A stretch of DNA of 64,000 bases from Thiobacillus sp. (GTDB lineage: Bacteria > Pseudomonadota > Gammaproteobacteria > Burkholderiales > Thiobacillaceae), in NCBI GenBank assembly GCA_016124745.1, contig WGNC01000014.1:1-64000 (forward strand). Reading direction: 5' to 3'. The translations under genes and the position numbers were made by a program. Shown in pieces: positions 27,522 through 36,046 of the stretch. How positions within the stretch are numbered: position 1 is the stretch's first letter; every line of letters begins with the position of its first letter. The notes beneath the pieces are model-generated. The model made no database searches and was not told where the DNA came from. It worked only from the letters and a program-made list of their open reading frames with translations.

Positions 27522-28969
27522 CAGAGTTCCCCCCTTATGATCCAGGTGTCCTTGCTGCCGCCGCCCTGCGAGGAATTGACCACCAGCGAGCCCCGCCGCA
27601 GCGCGACCCGGGTGAGACCGCCGTGCGTGACGTAGCAGTCTTTCGATTGCAGGATGAACGGGCGCAGGTCGACGTGACGCGGCTCGATCGCGTCTTCGCA
27701 CAGCGTTGGCACCGTCGACAGCGACAGCGTCGGTTGCGCCATGTAGTTGCGCGGATTTTCCAGGATCAGTTTGGCGAATTTCGCCTGATCTTCAGCGGTC
27801 GACTTGGGTCCCACCAGCATGCCGTAGCCGCCCGATTCGTTGGCCGGCTTGACCACGAGTTTGTCGAGGTTGGCCAGCACGTATTCGCGATCATCCTCGT
27901 GCATGCACAGGTAACTCGGCACGTTGGGCAGAATCGCATCCTCGCCGAGGTAGTAGCGGATCATGTCGGGCACGTAGGCATACACCACCTTGTCGTCGGC
28001 CACGCCCGAACCCGGCGCGTTGGCGATGCCGATGTTGCCCTTCTTCCAGGCACGCATCAGACCGGGCACGCCGAGCGCGGAATCTTCGCGGAACACTTCG
28101 GGATCGATGAAGTCGTCGTCGATGCGGCGGTAGATCACGTCGAGCCGGGTAAGCCCCTCGACCGTGTTCATGTAGACGCAGTCGTCGTCGAGCACCACGA
28201 GATCCGAGCCCTCGACCAGGTAGGCGCCCATCTGCTGCGCCAGGTAGGAATGTTCGAAATAGGCGGAATTGAAGATGCCGGGCGTCAGCACCGCGATTTC
28301 GGGTCGTTCGCCCGGCCGCGGCGACAGTGCCGCCAGCATGTCGTAGAGTTGCGCCGTATAGTCGTCGACCGGCAGCACGTCGTAGCGCGCGAACAGCTCC
28401 GGGAACAGGCGCTTCATGAGCTGGCGGTTTTCGAGCATGTAGGACACGCCCGACGGCACCCGCAGGTTGTCTTCCAGCACGTAGAAGGTGCCGTCGCCAT
28501 CGCGCACGAGGTCGGTTCCGCAGATGTGCGCCCACACGCCGAAGGGCGGATTCGCGCCGACACAGGCCGGGCGGAAATTCTTCGAATCGGCCAGCACCTC
28601 GGCCGGAAACACCCCGTCCTTGACGATCTTCTGCTCGTGGTAGATGTCGTCGATGAACAGGTTGAGCGCTCTCAGACGCTGCTCGAGTCCGGCCTGGATG
28701 CGGTCCCACTCGTCCTTCTGGATGATGCGCGGCACCACGTCGAACGGCCACGCGCGGTCGATGTTGCCGGCCTCGGAATACACGGTGAAGGTGATGCCCG
28801 CCGCCATGATCGCGGCGTCGACTGCGCGGTGTCGGGCATCGAGTTCGTCTCCGGCCAGGCCGGCAAAGAACTCGCACAGGCCTTCCGCGCCCGGTCGGGG
28901 TTTGCCGGGCGCTTCGAGCAATTCGTCGTAGCCCCCCATCAGCGGATACTGTCCGCAATCGATCTTCAT
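27521..28969 (-). CDS. Circularly permuted ATP-grasp protein (DUF404/DUF407), copy 2
   Basis: A 482-residue paralogue of the 22818-24272 protein with the same motif series: ITFTVYSEAGNIDRAWPFDV, LNLFIDDIYHEQ, FYVLEDNLRVPSGVSYM, VVKPANESGGYGMLVGP and LVVNSSQGGGSKDTW. The ATG at 28969 is preceded by GGAGACTGAC; an upstream in-frame ATG at 29020 is only about 15 bases past the -12 element of the sigma-54 promoter, so it is unlikely. Both copies keep the ATP-binding segment, so both are probably active, perhaps with different amine or carboxylate substrates. Only this copy is followed by the VOC enzyme. Confidence 0.92.
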   Translation of the reverse strand: MKIDCGQYPLMGGYDELLEAPGKPRPGAEGLCEFFAGLAGDELDARHRAVDAAIMAAGITFTVYSEAGNIDRAWPFDVVPRIIQKDEWDRIQAGLEQRLRALNLFIDDIYHEQKIVKDGVFPAEVLADSKNFRPACVGANPPFGVWAHICGTDLVRDGDGTFYVLEDNLRVPSGVSYMLENRQLMKRLFPELFARYDVLPVDDYTAQLYDMLAALSPRPGERPEIAVLTPGIFNSAYFEHSYLAQQMGAYLVEGSDLVVLDDDCVYMNTVEGLTRLDVIYRRIDDDFIDPEVFREDSALGVPGLMRAWKKGNIGIANAPGSGVADDKVVYAYVPDMIRYYLGEDAILPNVPSYLCMHEDDREYVLANLDKLVVKPANESGGYGMLVGPKSTAEDQAKFAKLILENPRNYMAQPTLSLSTVPTLCEDAIEPRHVDLRPFILQSKDCYVTHGGLTRVALRRGSLVVNSSQGGGSKDTWIIRGEL

Positions 28970-29029
28970 GTCAGTCTCCGTTCGGCGCCCCGCCCTCTGG
29001 CGGTTGTTTGAGGCGCACACCCTCTATAG

Positions 29030-29045
29030 AGCAGCCTCCGTGCCA
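29030..29045 (-). promoter_or_regulatory. Sigma-54 promoter of the second ATP-grasp operon
   Basis: On the minus strand TGGCACG-GAGG-CTGCT, a full RpoN consensus match with GG and GC ten bases apart. The predicted start near 29019 gives a leader of about 50 bases before ATG 28969. Confidence 0.85.
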
Positions 29046-29141
29046 GATCGGACAGACTCAATCAGATCAAGGACTTGCCTTCGGCGGCGTCATTCGTGGC
29101 GCATGGCGATGTCCCGTCATGGCGCACCCGCATTCTTCCGC

Positions 29142-29156
29142 GCACCGGCCTGGTGC
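29142..29156. promoter_or_regulatory. NtrC-type dyad upstream of the second ATP-grasp operon
   Basis: GCACC-GGCCT-GGTGC, a perfect 5+5 inverted repeat and the best NtrC-consensus match in the window. It lies about 98 bp upstream of the -24 element, in the gap just past the nirD stop. Confidence 0.7.
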
Positions 29157-29177
29157 GCATGCCTCCAGGCCACGGAT

Positions 29178-29510
29178 TCAGGCAGCGACACGGTCGACCG
29201 CGGCCAGGTCCAGCCACACCCGGCTGCCTTCGACCCTGACCGGAAATTCGCGCGCGCACCCCTGATCGGGGGCCACGGCACAGCCGGATTCGAGTTCGAT
29301 GTTCCAGTTGTGCAGCGGGCAGGTGACCTTTTTGCCGTGCACGATGCCCTGCGACAGCGGCCCGCCCTTGTGCGGACAGCGGTCCTCCAGCGCGAAGATT
29401 TCATCGTCGGCACTGCGGAACACGGCGATGTCGAGTTCGCCGTGGCGCACCACGCGCGCACCGAGCCTAGGGATGTCGTTCACATCCAGGATGTCAATCC
29501 AGTTGTTCAT
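29178..29510 (-). CDS. nirD: Nitrite reductase (NADH) small subunit NirD
   Basis: A 110-residue Rieske-type protein that pairs with NirB in assimilatory reduction of nitrite to ammonium. The [2Fe-2S] ligand motifs are CPHKGG (Cys45, His47) and CPLHNWNIEL (Cys64, His67). The ATG at 29510 gives MNNWIDILDV, which aligns with the family; an ATG five codons upstream is possible. It starts 11 bases after the nirB stop and is the last gene of the nirBD operon. Confidence 0.93.
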   Translation of the reverse strand: MNNWIDILDVNDIPRLGARVVRHGELDIAVFRSADDEIFALEDRCPHKGGPLSQGIVHGKKVTCPLHNWNIELESGCAVAPDQGCAREFPVRVEGSRVWLDLAAVDRVAA

Positions 29511-29521
29511 TGTGTCTTCCT

Positions 29522-32017
29522 TCATGCGGCGACGGTTTCGAATTCATGCTTCAGCTTGCCTTCCCTGGCGCGCTCGACCCACGGATCGCGTTCGACCGAC
29601 AGCGCGAACATCAGACGCTCGTACAGCGCGCGCCGCCCCTCGGCATCGTCGAGGATCTTCTTCTTCACATAGTCGAGGCCGACGCGCTCGATGTAGTGCA
29701 CGGTGCGGTCGAGGTAGCGCGCCTCCTCGCGATAGATCTGGAGGAAGGCGCCCGAGTATTCCAGCACTTCCTGCGGCGTCTTCACCTTGACCAGGAACTG
29801 CGCGACCTCGGTCTTGATGCCGCCATTGCCGCCGACGTAGATCTCCCAGCCGGAATCGACACCGATGATGCCGACGTCCTTGATCGCGACTTCGGCGCAG
29901 TTGCGCGGGCAACCGGACACGGCGAGCTTGACCTTGTGCGGCGCCCACATCTTGAAGAAGGCCTTCTCCAGGTCGATGCCCATCCGGGTCGAATCCTGGG
30001 TGCCGAAGCGGCACCACTCCGCGCCGACGCAGGTTTTGACCGTGCGCAGCGCCTTGCCGTAGGCATGGCCGGAAGGCATGTCGAGATCGGCCCACACCTT
30101 GGGCAGGTCTTCCTTCTTGACCCCGAGCAGGTCGATGCGCTGGCCGCCGGTGACGTGCACGGTGGGAATGTTGTATTTCTCGGCCACGGTGGCGATGCGG
30201 CGCAGCTCGGACGGCGTCGTGTTGCCGCCCCACATGCGCGGGATCACCGAGTAGGTGCCGTCCTTCTGGATGTTCGCGTGGGCGCGCTCGTTGATGAAGC
30301 GCGATTGCGGATCGTCCTCGGCCTCGCCCGGCCAGGCGGAGATCAGGTAATAATTGAGCGCCGGCCGGCAGCTGGCGCAGCCGTTTGGCGTACGCCATTC
30401 CATGAACTCCATTACCTGGGGAATCGTCAGCAGCTTGTTCTGTTTGATCGCCGCGCGCGCCTCCTCGTGCGTGTGGTCGGTGCAGCCGCACATCGACCTG
30501 GTCTTCGGCGTGGCAGAGTAGTCGCCGCCCGCGGTCACCGCCAGGATCTGCTCGACCAGCCCGGTACAGGAGCCGCACGACCCCGACGCCTTGGTGTGTT
30601 TCCTCACATCTTCCAGCGTGAACAGGCCCTTTTCACGGATCGCCTTGACGATGTCGCCCTTGCAGACGCCGTTGCAGCCGCACACTTCCATGTCGTCGGT
30701 CATCGACGCCGCCTTGTTGATGCCCTGGTGGCCGAGGTTGCCGCAGTGGTCCTGACCGAACATCAGGTGGTCACGCAATTCGCTGACGTTCTTGCCGTCG
30801 CGCAGCAGCGAGAAATACCAGGCGCCGTCGACCGTATCGCCGTACATCACGCCGCCTACGAGCTTGTTGTCCTTGATGACGAGCTTCTTGTAGACGCCGC
30901 CGATGGGATCGGAATAGAGGATCGCCTCGGTGCCTTCGCCGCCAGTGAAGTCGCCGGCGGAAAACAGGTCGATGCCGGTGACCTTGAGCTTGGTCGAAGT
31001 CACCGAACCTTCGTAGCGACCGATGCCGTAATGCGCCAGATGGTTGGCGCACACCTTGGCCTGTTCGAACAGCGGTGCAACCAGGCCGTAGGCGATGCCG
31101 CGATGTGCAGCGCATTCGCCGATCGAGTAGATGCGCGGGTCGAAGGTCTGCATGGTGTCGTTGACGACGATGCCGCGGTTGCAGTGCAGGCCGGCCGATT
31201 CGGCCAGCTCGGTGTTGGGGCGGATGCCGACCGCCATCACCACCAGATCGGCGGGGACCTCGTCGCCGTCCTTGAAACGGATGGCGGTGACGCGGTGCTC
31301 GCTCGCCCTCTCCCCAACCCCTCCCCCGCTCGCGGGGGAGGGGCTCGAAACCAGTTCGGCGGTCTGCTTCTGCAGCAGGAATTTCATGCCTTTTGCTTCC
31401 AGGTTTTGCTGCAGCAGGCGCGCAGCAGGCTCGTCGAGCTGGCGCTCCATCAGCCAGGGGGCCAGATGGACCACGGTCACGTCCATGCCGCGCTTCATCA
31501 GGCCGTTGGCGGCCTCCAGTCCGAGCAATCCGCCCCCGATCACGACTGCATGCCGGTACTTGCTGCAAGCGTGGATCATTGCATCGACGTCGGCGATGTC
31601 GCGAAAGCTGATGACGCCTTCGAGGTCGGCGCCGGGTACCGGCAGCATGAAGGGATTGGAACCGGTGGCAAGCAGCAGGCGATCGTATTCGGCGCGGGTG
31701 CCGTCTTCGGCCTCCACAAAGCGCGCGCTGCGGTCGATCTTCACGACCTTCTTGCCCGTATGAAGGGTGATGGCGTTTTCGCTGTACCAGTCGAGCGGGT
31801 TCAGCACGATGTCGTCAACCGTCTGCTCGCCGGCGAGCACCGGCGACAGCAGGATGCGGTTGTAGTTGGGGTAGGGCTCGGCACCGAACACGGTGATGTC
31901 GTAAAGGTCGGGCGCCAGCTTCAGCAGCTCTTCCAGCGTGCGCACCCCGGCCATGCCGTTGCCGACCATGACCAGCTTCATCCTGGGACCGCGTCCCATG
32001 GGCGTACTCATATCCAT
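29522..32017 (-). CDS. nirB: Nitrite reductase (NADH) large subunit NirB
   Basis: An 831-residue sirohaem nitrite reductase. In order: FAD domain (MKLVMVGNGMAGVRTLEELL), NAD(P)H-binding motif (VVIGGGLLGLEAANGL), a BFD-like [2Fe-2S] domain (VCGCNGVCKGDIV and SGSCGSCTGLV), the sirohaem domain with TCVGAEWCRFG, and the cluster/sirohaem motif SGCPRNC. It reduces nitrite to ammonium with NADH in the cytoplasm. ATG 32017 is chosen because GGAG lies seven bases upstream; the reading frame stays open through the leader to 32089. An extra segment (SPSPASGGGVGERAS) between the NAD and [2Fe-2S] regions is encoded by a palindromic repeat at 31306-31345, inserted in frame. It is likely tolerated in a surface loop. 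Confidence 0.95.
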   Translation of the reverse strand: MDMSTPMGRGPRMKLVMVGNGMAGVRTLEELLKLAPDLYDITVFGAEPYPNYNRILLSPVLAGEQTVDDIVLNPLDWYSENAITLHTGKKVVKIDRSARFVEAEDGTRAEYDRLLLATGSNPFMLPVPGADLEGVISFRDIADVDAMIHACSKYRHAVVIGGGLLGLEAANGLMKRGMDVTVVHLAPWLMERQLDEPAARLLQQNLEAKGMKFLLQKQTAELVSSPSPASGGGVGERASEHRVTAIRFKDGDEVPADLVVMAVGIRPNTELAESAGLHCNRGIVVNDTMQTFDPRIYSIGECAAHRGIAYGLVAPLFEQAKVCANHLAHYGIGRYEGSVTSTKLKVTGIDLFSAGDFTGGEGTEAILYSDPIGGVYKKLVIKDNKLVGGVMYGDTVDGAWYFSLLRDGKNVSELRDHLMFGQDHCGNLGHQGINKAASMTDDMEVCGCNGVCKGDIVKAIREKGLFTLEDVRKHTKASGSCGSCTGLVEQILAVTAGGDYSATPKTRSMCGCTDHTHEEARAAIKQNKLLTIPQVMEFMEWRTPNGCASCRPALNYYLISAWPGEAEDDPQSRFINERAHANIQKDGTYSVIPRMWGGNTTPSELRRIATVAEKYNIPTVHVTGGQRIDLLGVKKEDLPKVWADLDMPSGHAYGKALRTVKTCVGAEWCRFGTQDSTRMGIDLEKAFFKMWAPHKVKLAVSGCPRNCAEVAIKDVGIIGVDSGWEIYVGGNGGIKTEVAQFLVKVKTPQEVLEYSGAFLQIYREEARYLDRTVHYIERVGLDYVKKKILDDAEGRRALYERLMFALSVERDPWVERAREGKLKHEFETVAA
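31306..31345. repeat. Palindromic repeat inserted in frame within nirB
   Basis: CCCTCTCCCCAACCCCTCCC followed by the palindrome CTCCCCCG-CTCG-CGGGGGAG (31321-31340) and GGGG. The same element occurs in reverse at 52116-52153. It adds about 14 codons to nirB without breaking the frame. Confidence 0.75.
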
Positions 32018-32037
32018 CTCACCACTCCAGACACATG

Positions 32038-32075
32038 AAAAAAGTGATGACCGAGATACGCCGTTGCATTCGGTC
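32038..32075 (-). terminator. Possible attenuator hairpin in the nirB leader
   Basis: On the minus strand GACCGA and TCGGTC (32070-32075 with 32049-32054) form a 6-bp stem with a 15-base loop that may pair further, then ATCAC and six T (32043-32038). The five-base gap before the T run makes it a weaker terminator than those before nasT and nrtA, but the position between promoter and gene is the same. Confidence 0.45.
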
Positions 32076-32122
32076 CGTCTTGCCGGCATGGACGCGATAC
32101 GCCCAGGCCATGCGTAATGCTT

Positions 32123-32138
32123 AGCAAGCCATGTGCCA
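32123..32138 (-). promoter_or_regulatory. Sigma-54 promoter of nirBD
   Basis: On the minus strand TGGCACA-TGGC-TTGCT, a full consensus match with ten bases between GG and GC. The predicted start is near 32112, giving a leader of about 95 bases before nirB. Confidence 0.85.
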
Positions 32139-32212
32139 AGCCATGATTTGTGTGCCGCACCCGGTTTTCAAAGGCTTCCCGAGTCGCGTGCCTGTCTGTT
32201 CAGAGCACAGGC

Positions 32213-32227
32213 GCACCAGCGCAGTGC
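32213..32227. promoter_or_regulatory. NtrC-type dyad upstream of nirBD
   Basis: GCAC-CAGCGCA-GTGC, a perfect GCAC-N7-GTGC dyad about 77 bp upstream of the nirB -24 element. It lies just before the 3' end of the ybiB-like gene (stop at 32252). Confidence 0.65.
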
Positions 32228-32251
32228 CCCGGCTTTCGGTATGCACCGAAT

Positions 32252-33217
32252 TTATGCGGCCGCCCGGCCGAACCCGCTGATCGCGGTGATGGCCCGTGCC
32301 TGGTTGAGGTCTTCGGTATAGCCGGCGGCGTGCAGGCATACCGCCAGCTGGTTGCGGATCGGCAGCGGCAGCGGCAGGTGATCGCGCATGAGCGCGTCGA
32401 TCCAGGCACCGGTGCCCCGCGCATCCACTGCCGGCAGATTGACGGGGGCAGACACGGTCGACTGCGCCTCGTATACCTGCAGTGCCTGTCCGTCCTGCAC
32501 CAGCACCCTGTCCGGCCGCAGCAGCGGATCGGCAAACGCTTCGCCCTCGCAGCCCTGCAGCAGCAGGGCATGTCCGCCGAGCGCTTGCAGCACGGCCTGC
32601 GTCGACACTATTTCCTCCCTGGACAGCACCGGCGTCACCCGCACCGAGCGCTCGCCCAGCACGTCGGCCAGCGCCGCCAGCTGCGTCATGCAGCCATCGA
32701 TTCCCAGCCGCCCGCGCAGCGCCAGCAAGGAGGCCAGCCCGGGGCTCAACAGGGCCACGGGCGCAAACGCGATCCCGACGTCACGCAGACCGGCATTGAC
32801 CTGCGCCGTGGTGCCGCACGGCATGATGCCCAGCTCGCGCAGCACGTAGGCGGCCGCCGTCCCGCCGCCGCCTTCGAGCACGCCGTGAATGAGCACGGGA
32901 ATGCCGAAGCTTTTCAGCAGCAGGGCCAGCAGCGGGGTAAGGTGCGGATGGCTGCGTACCCCGTGATACGCGGGCAGCACCACCGTGCGGTAAAGGCCAG
33001 CCGGGGCGGAGAACTCAGGCAGGCGCTCGGCCAGCGCCGCGTGCAGGCCGAGCCAGGCATCGAGGCGCGGATCGTGCTGATTGAATGCGACCATGAAGGC
33101 GGCCGTTTCCAGTTCCGGCACGCCGCCGTCGAGCAATGCAGCGCCCAGTGCGCGCGCCTCGACAAAGCCCAGGACGTCGCCGGATTCGATCTGGCGGATT
33201 AGCGTTGCGTAGCTCAT
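32252..33217 (-). CDS. ybiB: YbiB/TrpD2-like protein
   Basis: A 321-residue protein related to anthranilate phosphoribosyltransferase (TrpD2/YbiB group): an N-terminal helical region (MSYATLIRQIESGDVLGFVEARALGAALL), then LIHGVLEGGGGTAAAYVLRELGI and ATL-like GIAFAPVALLSPGLASLLALR. YbiB proteins bind nucleic acids and lack the true TrpD active site; this subgroup often lies beside assimilatory nitrate reductase genes. It begins 31 bases after the nasA stop and is probably in the nasA transcript. Its role in nitrate assimilation is unknown. Confidence 0.8.
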   Translation of the reverse strand: MSYATLIRQIESGDVLGFVEARALGAALLDGGVPELETAAFMVAFNQHDPRLDAWLGLHAALAERLPEFSAPAGLYRTVVLPAYHGVRSHPHLTPLLALLLKSFGIPVLIHGVLEGGGGTAAAYVLRELGIMPCGTTAQVNAGLRDVGIAFAPVALLSPGLASLLALRGRLGIDGCMTQLAALADVLGERSVRVTPVLSREEIVSTQAVLQALGGHALLLQGCEGEAFADPLLRPDRVLVQDGQALQVYEAQSTVSAPVNLPAVDARGTGAWIDALMRDHLPLPLPIRNQLAVCLHAAGYTEDLNQARAITAISGFGRAAA

Positions 33218-33248
33218 GAAATGACGAAGCTCCTTGAAGTGGCGCAGC

Positions 33249-35939
33249 TCATGCCGCCGCCCGGTTCGCGGTGATCAGCCGCTTCAGTTCCGGCACGCAC
33301 GAACCGCAGTCGGTGCCGCATTTCAGCGTGGCCTTGAGTGCTGGAAGATCGGCGCCCGCGGCGATCGCGGCAACGATGTCGGGCTCGGCCACATTGAGGC
33401 AATTGCAGATGACGCGCCCTCGCCCCGCCTTGCCTTCCGGAGGCTGCTCGACCGGCGCCAGCAGCCAGTTCCGCACCTCCATGGCCGAGGCGCCTTCGGC
33501 AATCAGACCCTTGATCCATTCGCTCGCCGCCGTTTCACCCGAGAGCCGGGCGCCGGTGATTACGCCGTTGTCCACCCGTACCTTCTTCCAGATGCCACGA
33601 CGGGCGTCCTGGTAGTTCATGATCAGCAACGGGTCATCCAGCCCGAACGCAGCATCCATTTCCAGCACCAGCGACAGGGGCAGCGGTCCTTCGTTCGCCG
33701 TCTCGAAAACCAGCACGGTGTTGTCGCGCCCGGTAAGTCTTGCGGTGGCGTAATCGAAGCGGCCGATGAAGGCTTGCGCGCGCCGCAGCAAATCGGCGCC
33801 ATCTCCGCGCCGCATGATCGTCCGACGATAGGCAAGGTCCGTCTTTTCCACCTGCACCGCGGCATGCTTGAGTTCGGGTTGTCGCGAAACCGGGTCGACA
33901 GCATCCAGCGTCAGCGCATTGACGCCCATCCCGGCCATGAAGCGGCCGCCCCAGTGCATGGGCATGAAGATCTGGCCACCTCGCAATTCCTCGCTGGCCT
34001 GCACCTTGATGACGAGGCTGCCGCGGCGGCTCTTGACCCGTACCAGGTCGCCGTCGTGCAACTGTCGCCGCTGCATGTCCTGGCTGTTCATCGACAGCAG
34101 CGGCGCCTCGACGTGGGCATAGAGCCGTGGCACCAGCCCGGTGCGGCTCATGCCGTGCCACTGGTCGCGCAGCCGGCCGGTATTCAGATGCAGGGGGAAT
34201 TGCGCGTTGATCGGCTCCGCAGTCGGCCGATACGGCGCATTGTAAAAATGCGCACGGCCATCATGGGTCGGAAACACGCCGTTCTCATACAGGCGAGGCT
34301 TGCCGGTGCTGGCGCCCTCTGGCAACGGCCATTGCTGCGGGCCGGCATCGAGCCTAGCGTAGGTCAGTCCCGTGATGTCGAGGTCGCGGCCACGCGTGGA
34401 CTCGCGATGTTCGTTGAAAATGTCTTGGGGACAGGCATAGGGGAATAGTCCTCTGCCATCCCGCCCCAGCGCATCGCCCAGCTTCCACGCAAACTCGACC
34501 ACCGCTTGGTAGTCGGGGCGCGCCTCGCCCGGCGGCGGCACTGCAGTGCGCATCAGCGAAATACGTCGCTCGGAATTGGTCACGGTGCCGTCGCTCTCGC
34601 CCCAGGTGGCGGCGGGCAACAGCAGGTCGGCGAACTGCACCGTTTCGGTATCGGCGAAGGCTTCCTGCACCACGACGAACGCCGCGGCCCGCAGGGCTTC
34701 CTGCACCCCTTTCTGGTTGGGCAGCGATTGCGCCGGGTTGGTGCAGGAAATCCACAGCGCCTTGATTTCCCCCTTGCGCACCGCCTCGAACATTTCCAGC
34801 GCAGTCTTGCCGGGCTGGTCGGGCACGGCATCCACCCCCCACAGGCGGGCGACTTCGGCGCGGTGTTCCGGATTCTTCATGTCGCGATGCGCCGACAGCA
34901 GATTCGCCATACCGCCGACTTCGCGTCCGCCCATGGCATTGGGCTGCCCGGTGAGCGACAGCGGCGCCGCACCGGGTTTGCCGATATTGCCGGTGGCGAG
35001 ATGCAGGTTGATCAGCGTGGCGTTCTTGTCGACACCGCAGGTGGACTGGTTCAGCCCCTGGCAATACAGCGACAGCGTCGGCCCGGCGGCGAACCAGCGC
35101 GCGGCCAGGATAATATCGGCCGCCGCCACGCCGCAGATGGTGGCGACCTTTTCCGGCGTGTACTCACGCACGGTTTCGCGCAACGCTTCCCAGCCCTCGG
35201 TGTGGGCGGCGATGTAGTCGCGGTCGATGAGTTCCTCCCACAGCATCACGTTCAGCATGGCGTGAAACAGCGCCACGTCCGTGCCCGGCAGGATCGCCAG
35301 GTGCAGGTCGGCTTCCGCAGCGGTATCGGTGCGGCGCGGGTCGACCACGATCAGCTTCTGCTCGGGATTGGCCTTGCGTGCCGCCTCGATGCGGCGAAAC
35401 AGGATGGGATGCGCGAACGCCGTATTCGACCCGGCAACAAACAGCGTGCCCGCGTGGTCGATGTCGTCGTAACAGCCCGGCGGCGCGTCCGCGCCCAGCG
35501 TGGCCTTGTAGCCCGACACTGCGCTCGACATGCAGAGCCGCGAATTGGTGTCGACGTTGTTGGTGCCGATCAGGCCCTTGGCGAGCTTGTTGAATACGTA
35601 GTAATCCTCGGTCAGCAGCTGACCGGAAATGTAGAAGCCCACGGCGTCCGGCCCGTGCTCGCGAATGATCGCGGCAAAGCGCTCGGCCGCATGATCCAGC
35701 GCCGCCTCCCAACTCACCCGCTGACGCGGCAATGACTTGTCGGCTCGCAGCTCCGGATACAGGGCACGGCCGGACGCCTGCGCCGACAGCGCCAGCGTCG
35801 CCCCCTTGGTGCAGAGCTTGCCGAAGTTGGCCGGATGCGCAGGATCGCCTCGCACGCCGGTTATCTTTCCGGCGTCCGCCTCGATCAACACCCCGCAACC
35901 GGTTCCGCAATAACAACAGACAGATGAAACGACAGACAT
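33249..35939 (-). CDS. nasA: Assimilatory nitrate reductase catalytic subunit NasA
   Basis: An 896-residue cytoplasmic molybdopterin (bis-MGD) enzyme that reduces nitrate to nitrite. The N-terminal [4Fe-4S] ligands are Cys8, Cys11, Cys15 and Cys43 (CCYCGTGCG; FGKLCTKG). Then come the molybdopterin domains (VNQ-type GLNQSTCGVDKNATLINLHLATG; NTGRLRDQWHGMSRTG) and a C-terminal BFD-like [2Fe-2S] domain (VICNCLNVAEPD and CGTDCGSCVPEL). No separate NasB reductase gene is present; electrons probably come from ferredoxin/flavodoxin or an unlinked partner. ATG 35939 follows GAGGAG. The leader is only about 14 bases, so NasT attenuation cannot act here. Confidence 0.95.
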   Translation of the reverse strand: MSVVSSVCCYCGTGCGVLIEADAGKITGVRGDPAHPANFGKLCTKGATLALSAQASGRALYPELRADKSLPRQRVSWEAALDHAAERFAAIIREHGPDAVGFYISGQLLTEDYYVFNKLAKGLIGTNNVDTNSRLCMSSAVSGYKATLGADAPPGCYDDIDHAGTLFVAGSNTAFAHPILFRRIEAARKANPEQKLIVVDPRRTDTAAEADLHLAILPGTDVALFHAMLNVMLWEELIDRDYIAAHTEGWEALRETVREYTPEKVATICGVAAADIILAARWFAAGPTLSLYCQGLNQSTCGVDKNATLINLHLATGNIGKPGAAPLSLTGQPNAMGGREVGGMANLLSAHRDMKNPEHRAEVARLWGVDAVPDQPGKTALEMFEAVRKGEIKALWISCTNPAQSLPNQKGVQEALRAAAFVVVQEAFADTETVQFADLLLPAATWGESDGTVTNSERRISLMRTAVPPPGEARPDYQAVVEFAWKLGDALGRDGRGLFPYACPQDIFNEHRESTRGRDLDITGLTYARLDAGPQQWPLPEGASTGKPRLYENGVFPTHDGRAHFYNAPYRPTAEPINAQFPLHLNTGRLRDQWHGMSRTGLVPRLYAHVEAPLLSMNSQDMQRRQLHDGDLVRVKSRRGSLVIKVQASEELRGGQIFMPMHWGGRFMAGMGVNALTLDAVDPVSRQPELKHAAVQVEKTDLAYRRTIMRRGDGADLLRRAQAFIGRFDYATARLTGRDNTVLVFETANEGPLPLSLVLEMDAAFGLDDPLLIMNYQDARRGIWKKVRVDNGVITGARLSGETAASEWIKGLIAEGASAMEVRNWLLAPVEQPPEGKAGRGRVICNCLNVAEPDIVAAIAAGADLPALKATLKCGTDCGSCVPELKRLITANRAAA

Positions 35940-35963
35940 GATGACTCCTCGCTCCTGACCGAC

Positions 35964-35979
35964 AGCAGGGTCTGTGCCA
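35964..35979 (-). promoter_or_regulatory. Sigma-54 promoter of nasA
   Basis: On the minus strand TGGCACA-GACC-CTGCT with exact GG-N10-GC spacing, 25 bases upstream of the nasA ATG. An imperfect NtrC-type site GCACC-AATTT-GCAGC (minus strand) lies at 36076-36090, about 98 bp upstream of the -24 element. Confidence 0.85.
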
Positions 35980-36046
35980 GGACCTCACAACACAATCATT
36001 TCAAGGGTTTGGCTGATTCCAGCCGGGTGAACCACACGCCACAGGC

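Noticed and set aside
29510-32038. 842-codon plus-strand open frame across nirB
   Set aside because: It mirrors nirB in antisense; its translation is Asp/Val/Ala-repetitive and has no recognisable domain, whereas nirB has all its motifs.
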